The notes under the pieces are model-generated. The model searched no databases and was not told the origin of the DNA. It worked only from the letters and a program-made list of their open reading frames with translations. Both the position numbers and the translations under genes were made by a program. A DNA stretch of 52,648 bases from Candidatus Gottesmanbacteria bacterium. Its GTDB lineage: Bacteria; Patescibacteriota; Microgenomatia; UBA10105; UBA927. The DNA lies in NCBI GenBank assembly GCA_016182725.1, contig JACPFZ010000026.1, forward strand, positions 1 to 52,648, read 5' to 3'. Below are positions 16,044 to 23,252 of this stretch, one piece after another. Every line of letters starts with the position of its first letter. Position 1 is the first letter of the stretch.

Positions 16044-17954
16044 ATGAAGCAAAAAGGATTTACCCTGGATGCGGGGCAGGCCTTGGTTGAGCTGTTAGTC
16101 GCTATTGGCATAGCTACGATTCTCCTGCCGGCACTCCTTACCGGGTTTGTTGCTTCCCGTGAGGGGAAAGCACAGGGGAGGCAGCGAGCGGACGCAGTAG
16201 CTATTCTTGTCGAAGCCAGGGAAGCGGTGCGGATTGTCCGTGATAGAGGGTGGACCGAGTTTGCAGTGAACGGGACGTTCCACCCCGTGGTTTTGGGATC
16301 TACCTGGGTGCTTTCCGCAGGGGGAGAAACAGTCAGTGGTTTTACGCGAAGTATCGCAATCAGTGATGTCCTGCGGGATGCAAACGGCGTCATTGTCTCA
16401 AGTGGCGGTTCGGTAGATCCGTCAACAAAACAGGTGGCAATCACCGTTTCATGGAATAGCCCTCTTCCTTCCGATGTTTCCGATACATTCTATCTGACTC
16501 GATTTACCAACAGAATATTCGTGCAAACTACGAAAGCAGATTTTACTGCCGGGACAAAAACAAATGTGATTGTCACCGATACTGACGGTGGTGAAGTGAC
16601 CCTAGCTGCCGGCGGAAGAGCGGATTGGTGTGGGCCTAATCTTTCCATTACTCCCTTGGATTTGCCCAAAAGCGGTGTTGCTAATGCCATTACCGCCATT
16701 GAAGGAAGAGTGTTTGCCGGTACCGGAGAAAATGCGTCTGGCATATCGTTTGCCAATATTGGCATCAGCAACACCAATCCGCCGGCGGCAGCGGTACTGG
16801 GAACATTTGACGGATACAAAACGAACGGCATATTCGGCGAAACCAACTATGCGTATCTTGCGACGGATAATAACTTCAAAGAAATTGTCATCATCAACCT
16901 GACAAGCACGCCGTATACTGAAGTAGGGTATTTTAATGCGCCCGGCAACGGCAACGGAAACAGTATATTTGTCGCTGGTGTGGTTGGATATATGACGAGC
17001 GGCAATACACTGTACACATTTGATCTTACCAGTCAGACCGGGTCTCGACCGCAGTTGGGGAGCGTGACGCTTGCCGCGACTGGTAAAGAAATTGTCGTTG
17101 TTGGTCAGTATGCGTATGTTGCCATCGATGCGACGAACACGCAACTTCAGATTATTGACGTGAGTGATCCCAGAAACCTCGCTATCTCTGGGACGGCGAG
17201 CGTGAGCGGGGGAAAGGGGAAAGACGTGTTTGTGGACACTTCAGGGACGCGCGCATACCTCGTGACCGAAACATCAGTAGCGGAGCGTGAATTTTTTATT
17301 ATCGATATATCAACGAAAACCGGCAGTCGTCCGACTGTAGGCAGTTATGATGCCAATGGCATGGATCCTAAGGGAATCACCGTGGCACCGGGGAATCGAG
17401 CAATCGTCGTAGGAACTGGTGCCGAAGAGTACCAGGTGGTAGATATAAGTACTGAATCAGTGCCGGTTCGCTGTGGAGGACTCAATATTGATACGGGCAT
17501 CAATGGAGTTTCCTCGGTGAATGAGGGAGATGGTGATGCGTATTCGTATGTCATTACCGGTGATAGCTCAAGCGAACTGAAAATTATCGAAGGCGGCCCG
17601 GGGGGTGGAGCGGTGTTGTCGGGAGTCTTTGAATCCTCCGCGTTTGATGCCACCATGGCTGCCATGTTCAACCGATTTGACCCCAATGCAATCTTGCCTT
17701 CCCAAACAAATATTACGTACCAGGTGAGTAGCGCGGATGCAGTGATGGACAGTTGTTCCGGCGTCTCATTTTCGTTTGTGGGACCCGATGGCACCAGCAA
17801 CACATTTTTTGCAACAGGAAGCGCTATTCCGTTTTCTGCAACGGGAAGTTACAAAAATCCTAGCCGCTGTTTTGTCTACCGCGCGTACCTTACCTCTTCA
17901 GATTCAGCCTACGCACCGATATTTACGGATATTACGGTAAGTTACAGCCCATGA
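16044..17954 (+). CDS. Pilin-like protein with C-terminal LVIVD-type beta-propeller
   Basis: 636 residues. The N-terminus (MKQKGFTLDAGQALVELLVA, then IGIATILLPALLTGF) is a pilin helix with the mature-position Glu, PilV-like. Residues about 60-170 form the usual minor-pilin head (REAVRIVRDRGW). From about 200 on, repeated units follow of the type AYVAIDATNTQLQIIDVSDP, EFFIIDISTKTGSRPTVGSY and YQVVDISTESVPVRCGG. These are LVIVD propeller blades, about five or six of them. A fusion like this would place a propeller at the pilus tip or surface as a binding module. Typical minor pilins are 150-250 residues, so the extra 400 are unusual. Confidence 0.75.
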   Translation: MKQKGFTLDAGQALVELLVAIGIATILLPALLTGFVASREGKAQGRQRADAVAILVEAREAVRIVRDRGWTEFAVNGTFHPVVLGSTWVLSAGGETVSGFTRSIAISDVLRDANGVIVSSGGSVDPSTKQVAITVSWNSPLPSDVSDTFYLTRFTNRIFVQTTKADFTAGTKTNVIVTDTDGGEVTLAAGGRADWCGPNLSITPLDLPKSGVANAITAIEGRVFAGTGENASGISFANIGISNTNPPAAAVLGTFDGYKTNGIFGETNYAYLATDNNFKEIVIINLTSTPYTEVGYFNAPGNGNGNSIFVAGVVGYMTSGNTLYTFDLTSQTGSRPQLGSVTLAATGKEIVVVGQYAYVAIDATNTQLQIIDVSDPRNLAISGTASVSGGKGKDVFVDTSGTRAYLVTETSVAEREFFIIDISTKTGSRPTVGSYDANGMDPKGITVAPGNRAIVVGTGAEEYQVVDISTESVPVRCGGLNIDTGINGVSSVNEGDGDAYSYVITGDSSSELKIIEGGPGGGAVLSGVFESSAFDATMAAMFNRFDPNAILPSQTNITYQVSSADAVMDSCSGVSFSFVGPDGTSNTFFATGSAIPFSATGSYKNPSRCFVYRAYLTSSDSAYAPIFTDITVSYSP

Positions 17955-18538
17955 CTAATACCCGTGGCTTCACCCCGTACCACAATGTCTCGCTCGTTAG
18001 AGTGAGGATTCATAAAAAAGCGCAAAACGACATTCCTCAATGCCCCAACCGGAAGGTCGTAGGTACGGGGTTCACGATTGTTGAGATGCTCCTTTATATG
18101 GGGCTTTTGAGTGGATTTCTCGTGATTTTAACCTCGATATTCCTTTCAGCACTCGACGTTTCCAGTGAATCGCAAACATTTAGCCGTATGGAAGAGGATG
18201 GCCGGTACATCCTGGCGAGGCTCACCTATGACATTGCCCGCAGTCAGGCAGTGACGATTCCGACGACACTTGGTACTCCTGCCAACAGCCTTCAGCTTAC
18301 CATCGGTGGTGAGTCCGTGATCTATGGGATAAGCGGCACAAATTTGACCATCGCGTCGGGTTCGGAGACGAACATACTCAATAGCTTTGGATCATACGTC
18401 TCTGGGTTTACCGTGGTTCGCTTGGGGAACCCGGGCGGGAAGGAATCCGTGACTGTGGATGTAACACTCACGAGTGCTACCCAGAGGCCAAGCGGACCCG
18501 AGGTGCGCTCGTTTCATATGACGCAAGGAGTACGATGA
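17951..18538 (+). CDS. Prepilin-like protein (PilW-like) with an atypical 37-residue leader
   Basis: 195 residues overlapping the previous gene by ATGA. The pilin helix is GTGFTIVEMLLYMGLLSGFL, but it starts only at residue 38. The leader before it (MTNTRGFTPYHNVSLVRVRI and following) is far longer than the usual 6-15 residues and itself contains a GFT. The DNA between the two GFT motifs is bounded by ACCCCGTACC (17972-17981) and its exact inverse (18062-18071). Downstream, TFSRMEEDGRYILARLTYDI is typical of PilW/GspJ. The leader may be an in-frame repeat insertion or the true start may lie further in. Confidence 0.65.
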   Translation: MTNTRGFTPYHNVSLVRVRIHKKAQNDIPQCPNRKVVGTGFTIVEMLLYMGLLSGFLVILTSIFLSALDVSSESQTFSRMEEDGRYILARLTYDIARSQAVTIPTTLGTPANSLQLTIGGESVIYGISGTNLTIASGSETNILNSFGSYVSGFTVVRLGNPGGKESVTVDVTLTSATQRPSGPEVRSFHMTQGVR

Positions 18539-18810
18539 AACAAAAAGAATACGGACAAGCGCTGGTGGCACTGCTCTTTTTTGTGATTGTGGGGGCGGAG
18601 AATGCGCTTCTTCGGCTTCTTCGGATGCCCACATATACCGGTGAAACCTTGACGATTGCGACAGGAAGTGTCACAGTGGGAGTGACCGGTGGTGATACAA
18701 AGACGATTGTCTCCCGGGGGACCATAGGGAATGTGACCCGCACCGTCCAGGTGATCGTGTCATTTGTCAATGGCATCTGGACCATTGCGTCGTGGAAGGA
18801 GGTATTTTAG
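18535..18810 (+). CDS. Pilus-associated PilX-like protein, apparently internally shortened
   Basis: 91 residues overlapping the previous gene by 4 nt. KEYGQALVALLFFVIVG is the start of a PilX-type minor pilin helix, and GAENALLRLLRMPTYTGETL is the family's first post-helix motif. In relatives as I remember them, roughly 35-40 residues (end of the helix and the AESGAEN approach) separate these two. Here they abut in frame. The rest (VTVTVTG-like beta-strands ending IASWKEVF) is complete. The shortened helix may not span the membrane. Confidence 0.5.
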   Translation: MKQKEYGQALVALLFFVIVGAENALLRLLRMPTYTGETLTIATGSVTVGVTGGDTKTIVSRGTIGNVTRTVQVIVSFVNGIWTIASWKEVF

Positions 18811-19379
18811 TGATTGTACTCTATATAGACCGCAACCGCCTGCAATTTTTTGAGGCTGGCTGGTCTTCTATTGCATCCCTTGATCTTCCTGAGACCGTGG
18901 TTCGGGATCTAGAGGTAGTGAGTCGCGGGGAATTTGTGAAGCTTGTGCAATCATTTCTTCGTAAGAACGCCCTCCGGCCAGCAGCCATGCTCTTTATTCT
19001 TTCCGAAGCAACATATTTTTCGCAGGTTTTAGTTGGGGAAGAGCCAGTAAAGGAACAGCAACTGGAAAACGTGATACCAAAAAATTTTACCGAGACCATG
19101 GAACAGACGTTCGAAGAAGAAGGGTTTTCTGTTACGGCTATGGTTCCGGCCCACGTGTTGGGATCCATGCGTGAAAAACGGTGGCTGGATATTGCCATGG
19201 GAACCTATGCCCTGAAGGAGGCAAACGCGCTAGTTAGGCAGAGTATCCTCACTCATAGTGAATCGGCAACTTCTCGTGGAGCAAAGGAGCCGACGAAACA
19301 GAACCAACGGCTCATGATATTCATGGGTATTTTTATATTTCTTATCCTTATTTTTATCTTCTTTATTCTTCGTTCTTGA
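18810..19379 (+). CDS. Unknown protein of the pilus operon with C-terminal membrane anchor
   Basis: 189 residues starting MIVLYIDRNRLQFFEAGW at a GTG whose G is shared with the preceding TAG stop. The actin-like opening (VLYIDRNRLQFFEAG) and its position in the operon recall PilM/PilN-like assembly proteins, but I cannot assign it to either. A single C-terminal hydrophobic segment (MIFMGIFIFLILIFIFFIL) would anchor it with the rest in the cytoplasm. No other PilM, PilN or PilO candidate is in the window. Confidence 0.55.
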   Translation: MIVLYIDRNRLQFFEAGWSSIASLDLPETVVRDLEVVSRGEFVKLVQSFLRKNALRPAAMLFILSEATYFSQVLVGEEPVKEQQLENVIPKNFTETMEQTFEEEGFSVTAMVPAHVLGSMREKRWLDIAMGTYALKEANALVRQSILTHSESATSRGAKEPTKQNQRLMIFMGIFIFLILIFIFFILRS

Positions 19380-19426
19380 CAAATGACACCCAACGGTCTA
19401 CGGTAGATAAAGAGGAGTGTTTTTTT

Positions 19427-19873
19427 ATGAAACAAAGAGGATTTACCTTGGTCGAATTGCTCGTTGTCATTGGTATTTTAGCGGTGCTTTTGTCCATTGT
19501 TCTGATTGCCATCAATCCGGCGCGGCAATTTTCTCAAGCAAATAACACCAAGCGCGCAAGCGATGTGAATGCAATTTTAAATGCCATTCACCAGTATGCC
19601 GCGGATAATAAAGGGGCGATTCCGGCAGGCATCACGACGACTGCGCAAACCATCAGTGATACCGCTGCCAATATTTGTAGTGCGGTGGTGCCTACCTACA
19701 TTGCGGCATTGCCGGCAGATCCCACCATTAATAATGGGGCGGCAGTCACCGATTGCGCTGCGGTAGGAGGATATACTACCGGCTACACGGTCGTCAAAAG
19801 CGCAACGGACAATCGCATCACCGTCACCGCTCCTTCCGCAGAACTTAGTCAAACCATATCTGTGACTCGGTAA
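19427..19873 (+). CDS. pilA: Major-type type IV pilin
   Basis: 148 residues with a six-residue leader MKQRGF, cleavage before FTLVELLVVIGILAVLLSIV and Glu5 of the mature protein, then INPARQFSQANNTKRASDVN and a globular head with two cysteines (ICSAV and TDCAAVGG) that could form the D-loop disulfide. A Shine-Dalgarno AGAGGAG (19411-19417) supports the ATG at 19427 over in-frame upstream codons. It has its own leader, unlike the tightly overlapped minor pilin genes before it, consistent with stronger separate expression. Confidence 0.85.
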   Translation: MKQRGFTLVELLVVIGILAVLLSIVLIAINPARQFSQANNTKRASDVNAILNAIHQYAADNKGAIPAGITTTAQTISDTAANICSAVVPTYIAALPADPTINNGAAVTDCAAVGGYTTGYTVVKSATDNRITVTAPSAELSQTISVTR

Positions 19874-19875
19874 CA

Positions 19876-20664
19876 ATGGAAGTTCTTCGGCGCTCCTGGC
19901 GAGATAGTCGGGGCAAGGTTATCGTCACGCTCCTTGTCCTGTGGGTTGCAGCGCTCGTTCACCAGTTTTCTCTCATTGCCTTTCTCTATCCGATTGTTGC
20001 AGTTTTGGTAGTGAGTGCGTTGGATCAGCTTTTCACGCGGTTGCGGTTTGGCCGCGATATTTTTTCCCTTTCCTCTGTGGTCACTGGGTTTCTCATCGGA
20101 CTTATTCTCGATCCCAAAAGCGCAGCAACGACCCTTCTTCTCGCTTGCCTTATTGCCTCACTTGCAAAACAATTTATTGCCAAAGGTTTACATCGGCACA
20201 TGTTTAATCCTGCCGCCATCGGTTTGGTCGGTGTATCTGTAGTGCCTGAAGCTTTGATTTCCTGGTGGGGTGTGAGTTGGGGACTACTCCCTGTTGCGAT
20301 TATTTTGGTTGGTATATTTGTTGTACTTCGTCAGCTTGGCCGGTTATGGATGCCTATTACTTTTCTCTTGGTGTATATTGTTTCTCTCACATTTTTTCAT
20401 TCTTTGGAAACCGCGATCCGGTTGACCGTGGATGGTACGGTATTTTTGTTTGCTTTTGTCATGATCACGGAACCTATGACCTCGGTCAATAGCAAGTGGT
20501 GGCGGTATGGCTGGGGGATACTCGTGGGACTTTTGGTAGTTGTACACACCATCCTGGGGACCTCATGGACTGATCCGCTCCTATTGGGACTATTAGTTGC
20601 TAACCTTTTAGGTTTTCTTCTTGTCCGCAGGAGAGTCCTTAGATCCGCAATCGGTAGCGTTTGA
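19876..20664 (+). CDS. RnfD/NqrB-family integral membrane protein
   Basis: 262 residues with about eight membrane segments. KQFIAKGLHRHMFNPAAIGLV matches the conserved (H)xFNPAA motif of NqrB/RnfD, and FVMITEPMTSVNSKWWRYGWG matches the (D/E)P(x)TSP segment near the flavin site. In Rnf/Nqr complexes this subunit carries covalent FMN and forms part of the ion path. No other Rnf or Nqr subunit is encoded nearby, so its role as a lone protein is unclear. It starts 2 nt after pilA and overlaps the following opposite-strand gene by 26 nt. Confidence 0.7.
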   Translation: MEVLRRSWRDSRGKVIVTLLVLWVAALVHQFSLIAFLYPIVAVLVVSALDQLFTRLRFGRDIFSLSSVVTGFLIGLILDPKSAATTLLLACLIASLAKQFIAKGLHRHMFNPAAIGLVGVSVVPEALISWWGVSWGLLPVAIILVGIFVVLRQLGRLWMPITFLLVYIVSLTFFHSLETAIRLTVDGTVFLFAFVMITEPMTSVNSKWWRYGWGILVGLLVVVHTILGTSWTDPLLLGLLVANLLGFLLVRRRVLRSAIGSV

Positions 20665-21055
20665 TGTATGTGGCGCCTGTGGTTAAGGTGGTGGTGACAG
20701 TGAACGTTGCGTTCCGAATGTTGTAGTGAGGTGTACAGACTCCATGGCTGCAGGTGCCAAAGTAGAGATCCCGGCTGTCGGTGAGCTGGCCCATCGGAAC
20801 AAGCGTCCCCATAGCTCCTTGTTGTATGCCGTTTGCCGCGTAACTCAACACATACTCCACCCGTTTTGTTTTGTCTAAGTGGGAAAGGGTGACCACAATA
20901 CTATTCGTTGATCGGGAGAGTCGGGCAGAGGAGTAGGAAATGCCCGCAACCTTCGGCGCACGGATGCGTTTTTTTAACGCATGAAGAGGGGTAAGAGGGG
21001 GAAGAAGGAAAAGAGGGACAAGAAGGATGAAAAAACCTAATACCGTTCGTTTCAT
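20639..21055 (-). CDS. Small secreted protein of unknown function
   Basis: 138 residues with a signal peptide (MKRTVLGFFILLVPLFLLPP, cleavage near LHA). The mature part is beta-rich with a pattern of alternating hydrophobics (SIVVTLSHLDKTKRVEYVLS; TFTVTTTLTTGATYIKRYRL) suggestive of a fibronectin-III-like fold, and two cysteines in FGTCSHGVCTPH. No family recognised. Divergent from the next gene across 23 bp. Confidence 0.55.
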   Translation of the reverse strand: MKRTVLGFFILLVPLFLLPPLTPLHALKKRIRAPKVAGISYSSARLSRSTNSIVVTLSHLDKTKRVEYVLSYAANGIQQGAMGTLVPMGQLTDSRDLYFGTCSHGVCTPHYNIRNATFTVTTTLTTGATYIKRYRLRI

Positions 21056-21078
21056 AACTATAGTATACTACTCGTGCT
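21056..21078. promoter_or_regulatory. 23-bp divergent promoter with a symmetric -10 box
   Basis: The intergenic sequence is centred on the palindrome AGTATACT. Read rightward, TATACT is 9 nt before the ATG at 21079; read leftward, TATACT is 6 nt before the ATG at 21055. One symmetric -10 could therefore serve both leaderless genes. The -35 regions would fall inside the opposite genes and are weak. Confidence 0.55.
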
Positions 21079-21672
21079 ATGCAAAAACGATTCGTCTTTA
21101 TCGCAGTACTAGGTATTGTAGCACTTGCCGCAGGGACCGGGCTTTTGATTTTTTCTAAAAAGACGGTCATACAGCCTCCTACGTCCATCGAAACTGCACC
21201 CATGCCGACACCAGCAGTCAAGCTTTTGACCTGGGATGATCCGGCAGGATTCACGTTCTCCTATCCGGAAGGACTTACCGTAAACAAACACGACGAAGAC
21301 CAAGAAAACTATGCACACGTCGAGTTGACCAATACGGATCATCCCGGAAGTTTGATTGTCTGGGCCAAGGATACTCTTGCCGCCGATGTGGTCGCCTGGG
21401 TGCGCACGGAAAAACAGTTCGCAGGGGCAACTATCCTCGATACCACCCTTGGCAATCAGCCAGCCAAAAAAATTGTCTTTCCACCCAATAAGCTCATTAT
21501 TGGGACCATTTACGATGAATTGCTATTTACTATTGACGCAATGCTTGAGGATAAAACCTACTGGACACAGGTGCAAGATGCTGTTGTCAATAGTTTTGCC
21601 TTCAAGCAGGTGCAAGATGCTTCTGGTGTCTCTAGTGAAGGCGCCATAGATGAGGAAGAAGTGCTCCAGTAA
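21079..21672 (+). CDS. Membrane-anchored extracytoplasmic protein, PsbP-like
   Basis: 197 residues. An N-terminal membrane anchor (FVFIAVLGIVALAAGTGLLIF) and a Pro/Thr-rich linker lead to a domain opening DDPAGFTFSYPEGLTV, a signature of PsbP/MOG1-like domains common in Patescibacteria. A later strand is IVFPPNKLIIGTIYDELLFT. It ends with an acidic tail (DEEEVLQ). Function unknown; probably a surface protein. Confidence 0.55.
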   Translation: MQKRFVFIAVLGIVALAAGTGLLIFSKKTVIQPPTSIETAPMPTPAVKLLTWDDPAGFTFSYPEGLTVNKHDEDQENYAHVELTNTDHPGSLIVWAKDTLAADVVAWVRTEKQFAGATILDTTLGNQPAKKIVFPPNKLIIGTIYDELLFTIDAMLEDKTYWTQVQDAVVNSFAFKQVQDASGVSSEGAIDEEEVLQ

Positions 21673-21717
21673 TTCCCAATTTGTGCATTCTTAAAGAGTA
21701 TGGTATACTCCATCTTG

Positions 21718-21766
21718 ATCCATTCGACAGGCTCAGGATTACCCTGAGTCAAATCGAAGGGTGACC
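21718..21766. repeat. REP-like imperfect palindrome
   Basis: Contains ATTCGACAGGCTCAGG and CCTGAGTCAAATCGAAGGG. CTCAGG/CCTGAG and TTCGA/TCGAA form a stem. The same type of sequence (CCCTTCGGCAAGCTCAGGG) is found inside the superoxide dismutase gene at 28110-28130. Confidence 0.55.
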
Positions 21767-21817
21767 TTGGAAAGAAGTGGCAACGTCCTGTAAGAAAGCA
21801 TGAGTTTATCTCTGGTC

Positions 21818-21862
21818 TTTCTCCTTAGGCGTATGATGTCCTCTTTAAGTCCTAAGGAGAAA
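21818..21862 (+). promoter_or_regulatory. Inverted repeat around the promoter and ribosome-binding site of the RRM gene
   Basis: TTTCTCCTTAGG (21818-21829) and CCTAAGGAGAAA (21851-21862) are exact inverse copies of 12 nt. Between them lies TATGAT (about 21832-21837), a -10 candidate, and the right arm contains AAGGAG just before a second AAAGGAG that serves the ATG at 21873. The repeat could be an operator, or in longer transcripts could hide the ribosome-binding site. Confidence 0.55.
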
Positions 21863-21872
21863 GGAGTCCCAT

Positions 21873-22139
21873 ATGGCTACCAATTTGTTTGTAGGGAATC
21901 TTCCCTATACCGTAGATTCGGCCAAGCTTGAGGAAATATTTGCTCAGGCAGGAACTGTCGCCTCAGCAAAAGTGATTGCTGATAAGTACTCAGGCCGATC
22001 ACGAGGTTTTGGCTTTGTTGAGATGTCATCTGACGCCGAAGCCAAGAAAGCCGTTGAGATGTTTAACGGCAAAGACATGGAAGGTCGTGCACTCGTGGTA
22101 AATGAAGCACGTCCTCGCGAAGATCGTCCGCGAAGATAA
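21873..22139 (+). CDS. RRM-domain RNA-binding protein
   Basis: 88 residues, a single RNA recognition motif with RNP2 LFVGNLPY at residues 5-12 and RNP1 RGFGFVEM at about 46-53, ending in a short Arg-rich tail (REDRPRR). Such small RRM proteins bind single-stranded RNA and in cyanobacteria are cold-inducible. Here the gene is monocistronic with a strong ribosome-binding site and a terminator. The upstream inverted repeat suggests control at the promoter or by self-binding of the message. Confidence 0.9.
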   Translation: MATNLFVGNLPYTVDSAKLEEIFAQAGTVASAKVIADKYSGRSRGFGFVEMSSDAEAKKAVEMFNGKDMEGRALVVNEARPREDRPRR

Positions 22140-22170
22140 GTGACTTAAGTAACTTAGGTAACTTAAAAAA
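22139..22170. repeat. Short 9-nt tandem repeat after the RRM gene
   Basis: Three imperfect units GTGACTTAA, GTAACTTAG and GTAACTTAA follow each other directly. A slippage-prone tract; no function evident. Confidence 0.45.
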
Positions 22171-22175
22171 AATAC

Positions 22176-22204
22176 AAAACCCCGACCTTTTGATCGGGGT
22201 TTTG
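22176..22204 (+). terminator. Rho-independent terminator of the RRM gene
   Basis: CCCCGA and TCGGGG form a GC-rich stem with loop CCTTTTGA, preceded by AAAA and followed by TTTT. The -10 of the next gene (TGCTATAAT, ending 22211) begins directly after it, so terminator and promoter are fused. Confidence 0.8.
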
Positions 22205-22218
22205 CTATAATACACACT

Positions 22219-22689
22219 ATGTTCCATAGTCCCACGTACGGGAGCCTCGAGCTTCCCCAAGTTCACGAAAAAATTCTCACATTTTTATCAAAAGATCCCG
22301 AAGGCACATATCAACTCGTGGTTGGTACGGATTCGCAGCCGCACAATGGCGCAGGGGTTGATTTTATCACGGCAATTGTGGTCCATCATGTGGGGCATGG
22401 CGGTATTTATTTTTGGAAGCGCATAGTGAACAAGAAACACTATGTGCTTCGGCAACGCATGTATGAGGAAGCAAGCCTTTCTCTTGCGATGGCAGAAACT
22501 GTTCTTGCCCTCTTGCACAAAGATGGCGTTACCCGCTATGATGTAGAAATTCATGTAGATATTGGACAGTTCGGAGATACACGAGAGATGATCGGTGAGA
22601 TTGTGGGCATGATTCGCGGGTCGGGATATCGCGTGAAAACGAAGCCGGAAAGCTACGGAGCAAGTAAAGTGGCGGATCGGTATACCTAA
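22219..22689 (+). CDS. YkuK/DUF458-family RNase H-like protein
   Basis: 156 residues. YQLVVGTDSQPHNGAGVDFI carries the first acidic residue of an RNase H-like core. VTRYDVEIHVDIGQFGDTRE supplies the second pair, and the C-terminal GYRVKTKPESYGASKVADRY is the family's hallmark end. Function is undetermined; a nuclease role is inferred from the fold. The extended -10 TATAAT (22206-22211) lies 7 nt before the ATG, so the message would be leaderless. Confidence 0.75.
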   Translation: MFHSPTYGSLELPQVHEKILTFLSKDPEGTYQLVVGTDSQPHNGAGVDFITAIVVHHVGHGGIYFWKRIVNKKHYVLRQRMYEEASLSLAMAETVLALLHKDGVTRYDVEIHVDIGQFGDTREMIGEIVGMIRGSGYRVKTKPESYGASKVADRYT

Positions 22690-22757
22690 CGGTAATAATC
22701 CAATACTACCAATAAACGCAAAACTAGTGTATTGTATACTACAAAGGGGGTAATCTT

Positions 22758-23249
22758 ATGAACAAAATTCTTGTCGGATTGGTAGTTTTGGTAGGAGGAG
22801 CCCTTGCCGGTTGGTATTTCTTGGGACCCGTGGGACTCAAAGGCAAATTACCGTCCTATGTGCCCACTCCTCCATCACAGACAAATGAGACCCCGTCAGG
22901 GGTGAGTCCAACAGCAGGCACGGTGGGAGGCGAAATACCCGGCAGTGTCGCAGGGGGAGAAAAAGGTGGTACGAATGAGCGAACCGTCGTCACCTACACT
23001 GCAAACGGTTTTAATCCGAAGACCGTAACGGTAAAAGCAGGGACAACCGTCGTATTTATGAACGATAGTTCAGCCGTTATGTGGGTGGCGTCAGCGGTTC
23101 ATCCGACGCACCAGCTCTTGCCTGGGTTTGACCAGCTCGCAAGCGTTGGCCGCGGTGGGTCGTATGAGTATACGTTTACGAAAGTAGGAACATGGAAGTA
23201 TCACAATCACGTCAATCCCAGCGACACCGGTACGGTTGAGGTACAATAA
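22758..23249 (+). CDS. Membrane-anchored cupredoxin-like protein lacking the copper cysteine
   Basis: 163 residues: an N-terminal membrane anchor (ILVGLVVLVGGALAGWYFLG), a Pro/Gly/Thr linker to about residue 75, then a plastocyanin-like domain (YTANGFNPKTVTVKAGTTVV; FMNDSSAVMWVASAVHPTHQ; EYTFTKVGTWKYHNHVNPSD). The histidine in SAVHPTH corresponds to the first type-1 copper ligand, but the usual C-x2-3-H-x-M loop is replaced by WKYHNHVNP, which has no Cys. It may bind copper differently or be structural. Promoter TATACT and ribosome-binding site AAAGGGGG precede it. It converges on the PBP gene with 3 nt between. Confidence 0.7.
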   Translation: MNKILVGLVVLVGGALAGWYFLGPVGLKGKLPSYVPTPPSQTNETPSGVSPTAGTVGGEIPGSVAGGEKGGTNERTVVTYTANGFNPKTVTVKAGTTVVFMNDSSAVMWVASAVHPTHQLLPGFDQLASVGRGGSYEYTFTKVGTWKYHNHVNPSDTGTVEVQ

Positions 23250-23252
23250 CAT

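Noticed and set aside
22139..22206. -35 box for the YkuK-like gene within the terminator stem
   Set aside because: The sequence 17 nt upstream of TATAAT (CGACCT) does not resemble a -35; an extended -10 (TGCTATAAT) explains the promoter better.
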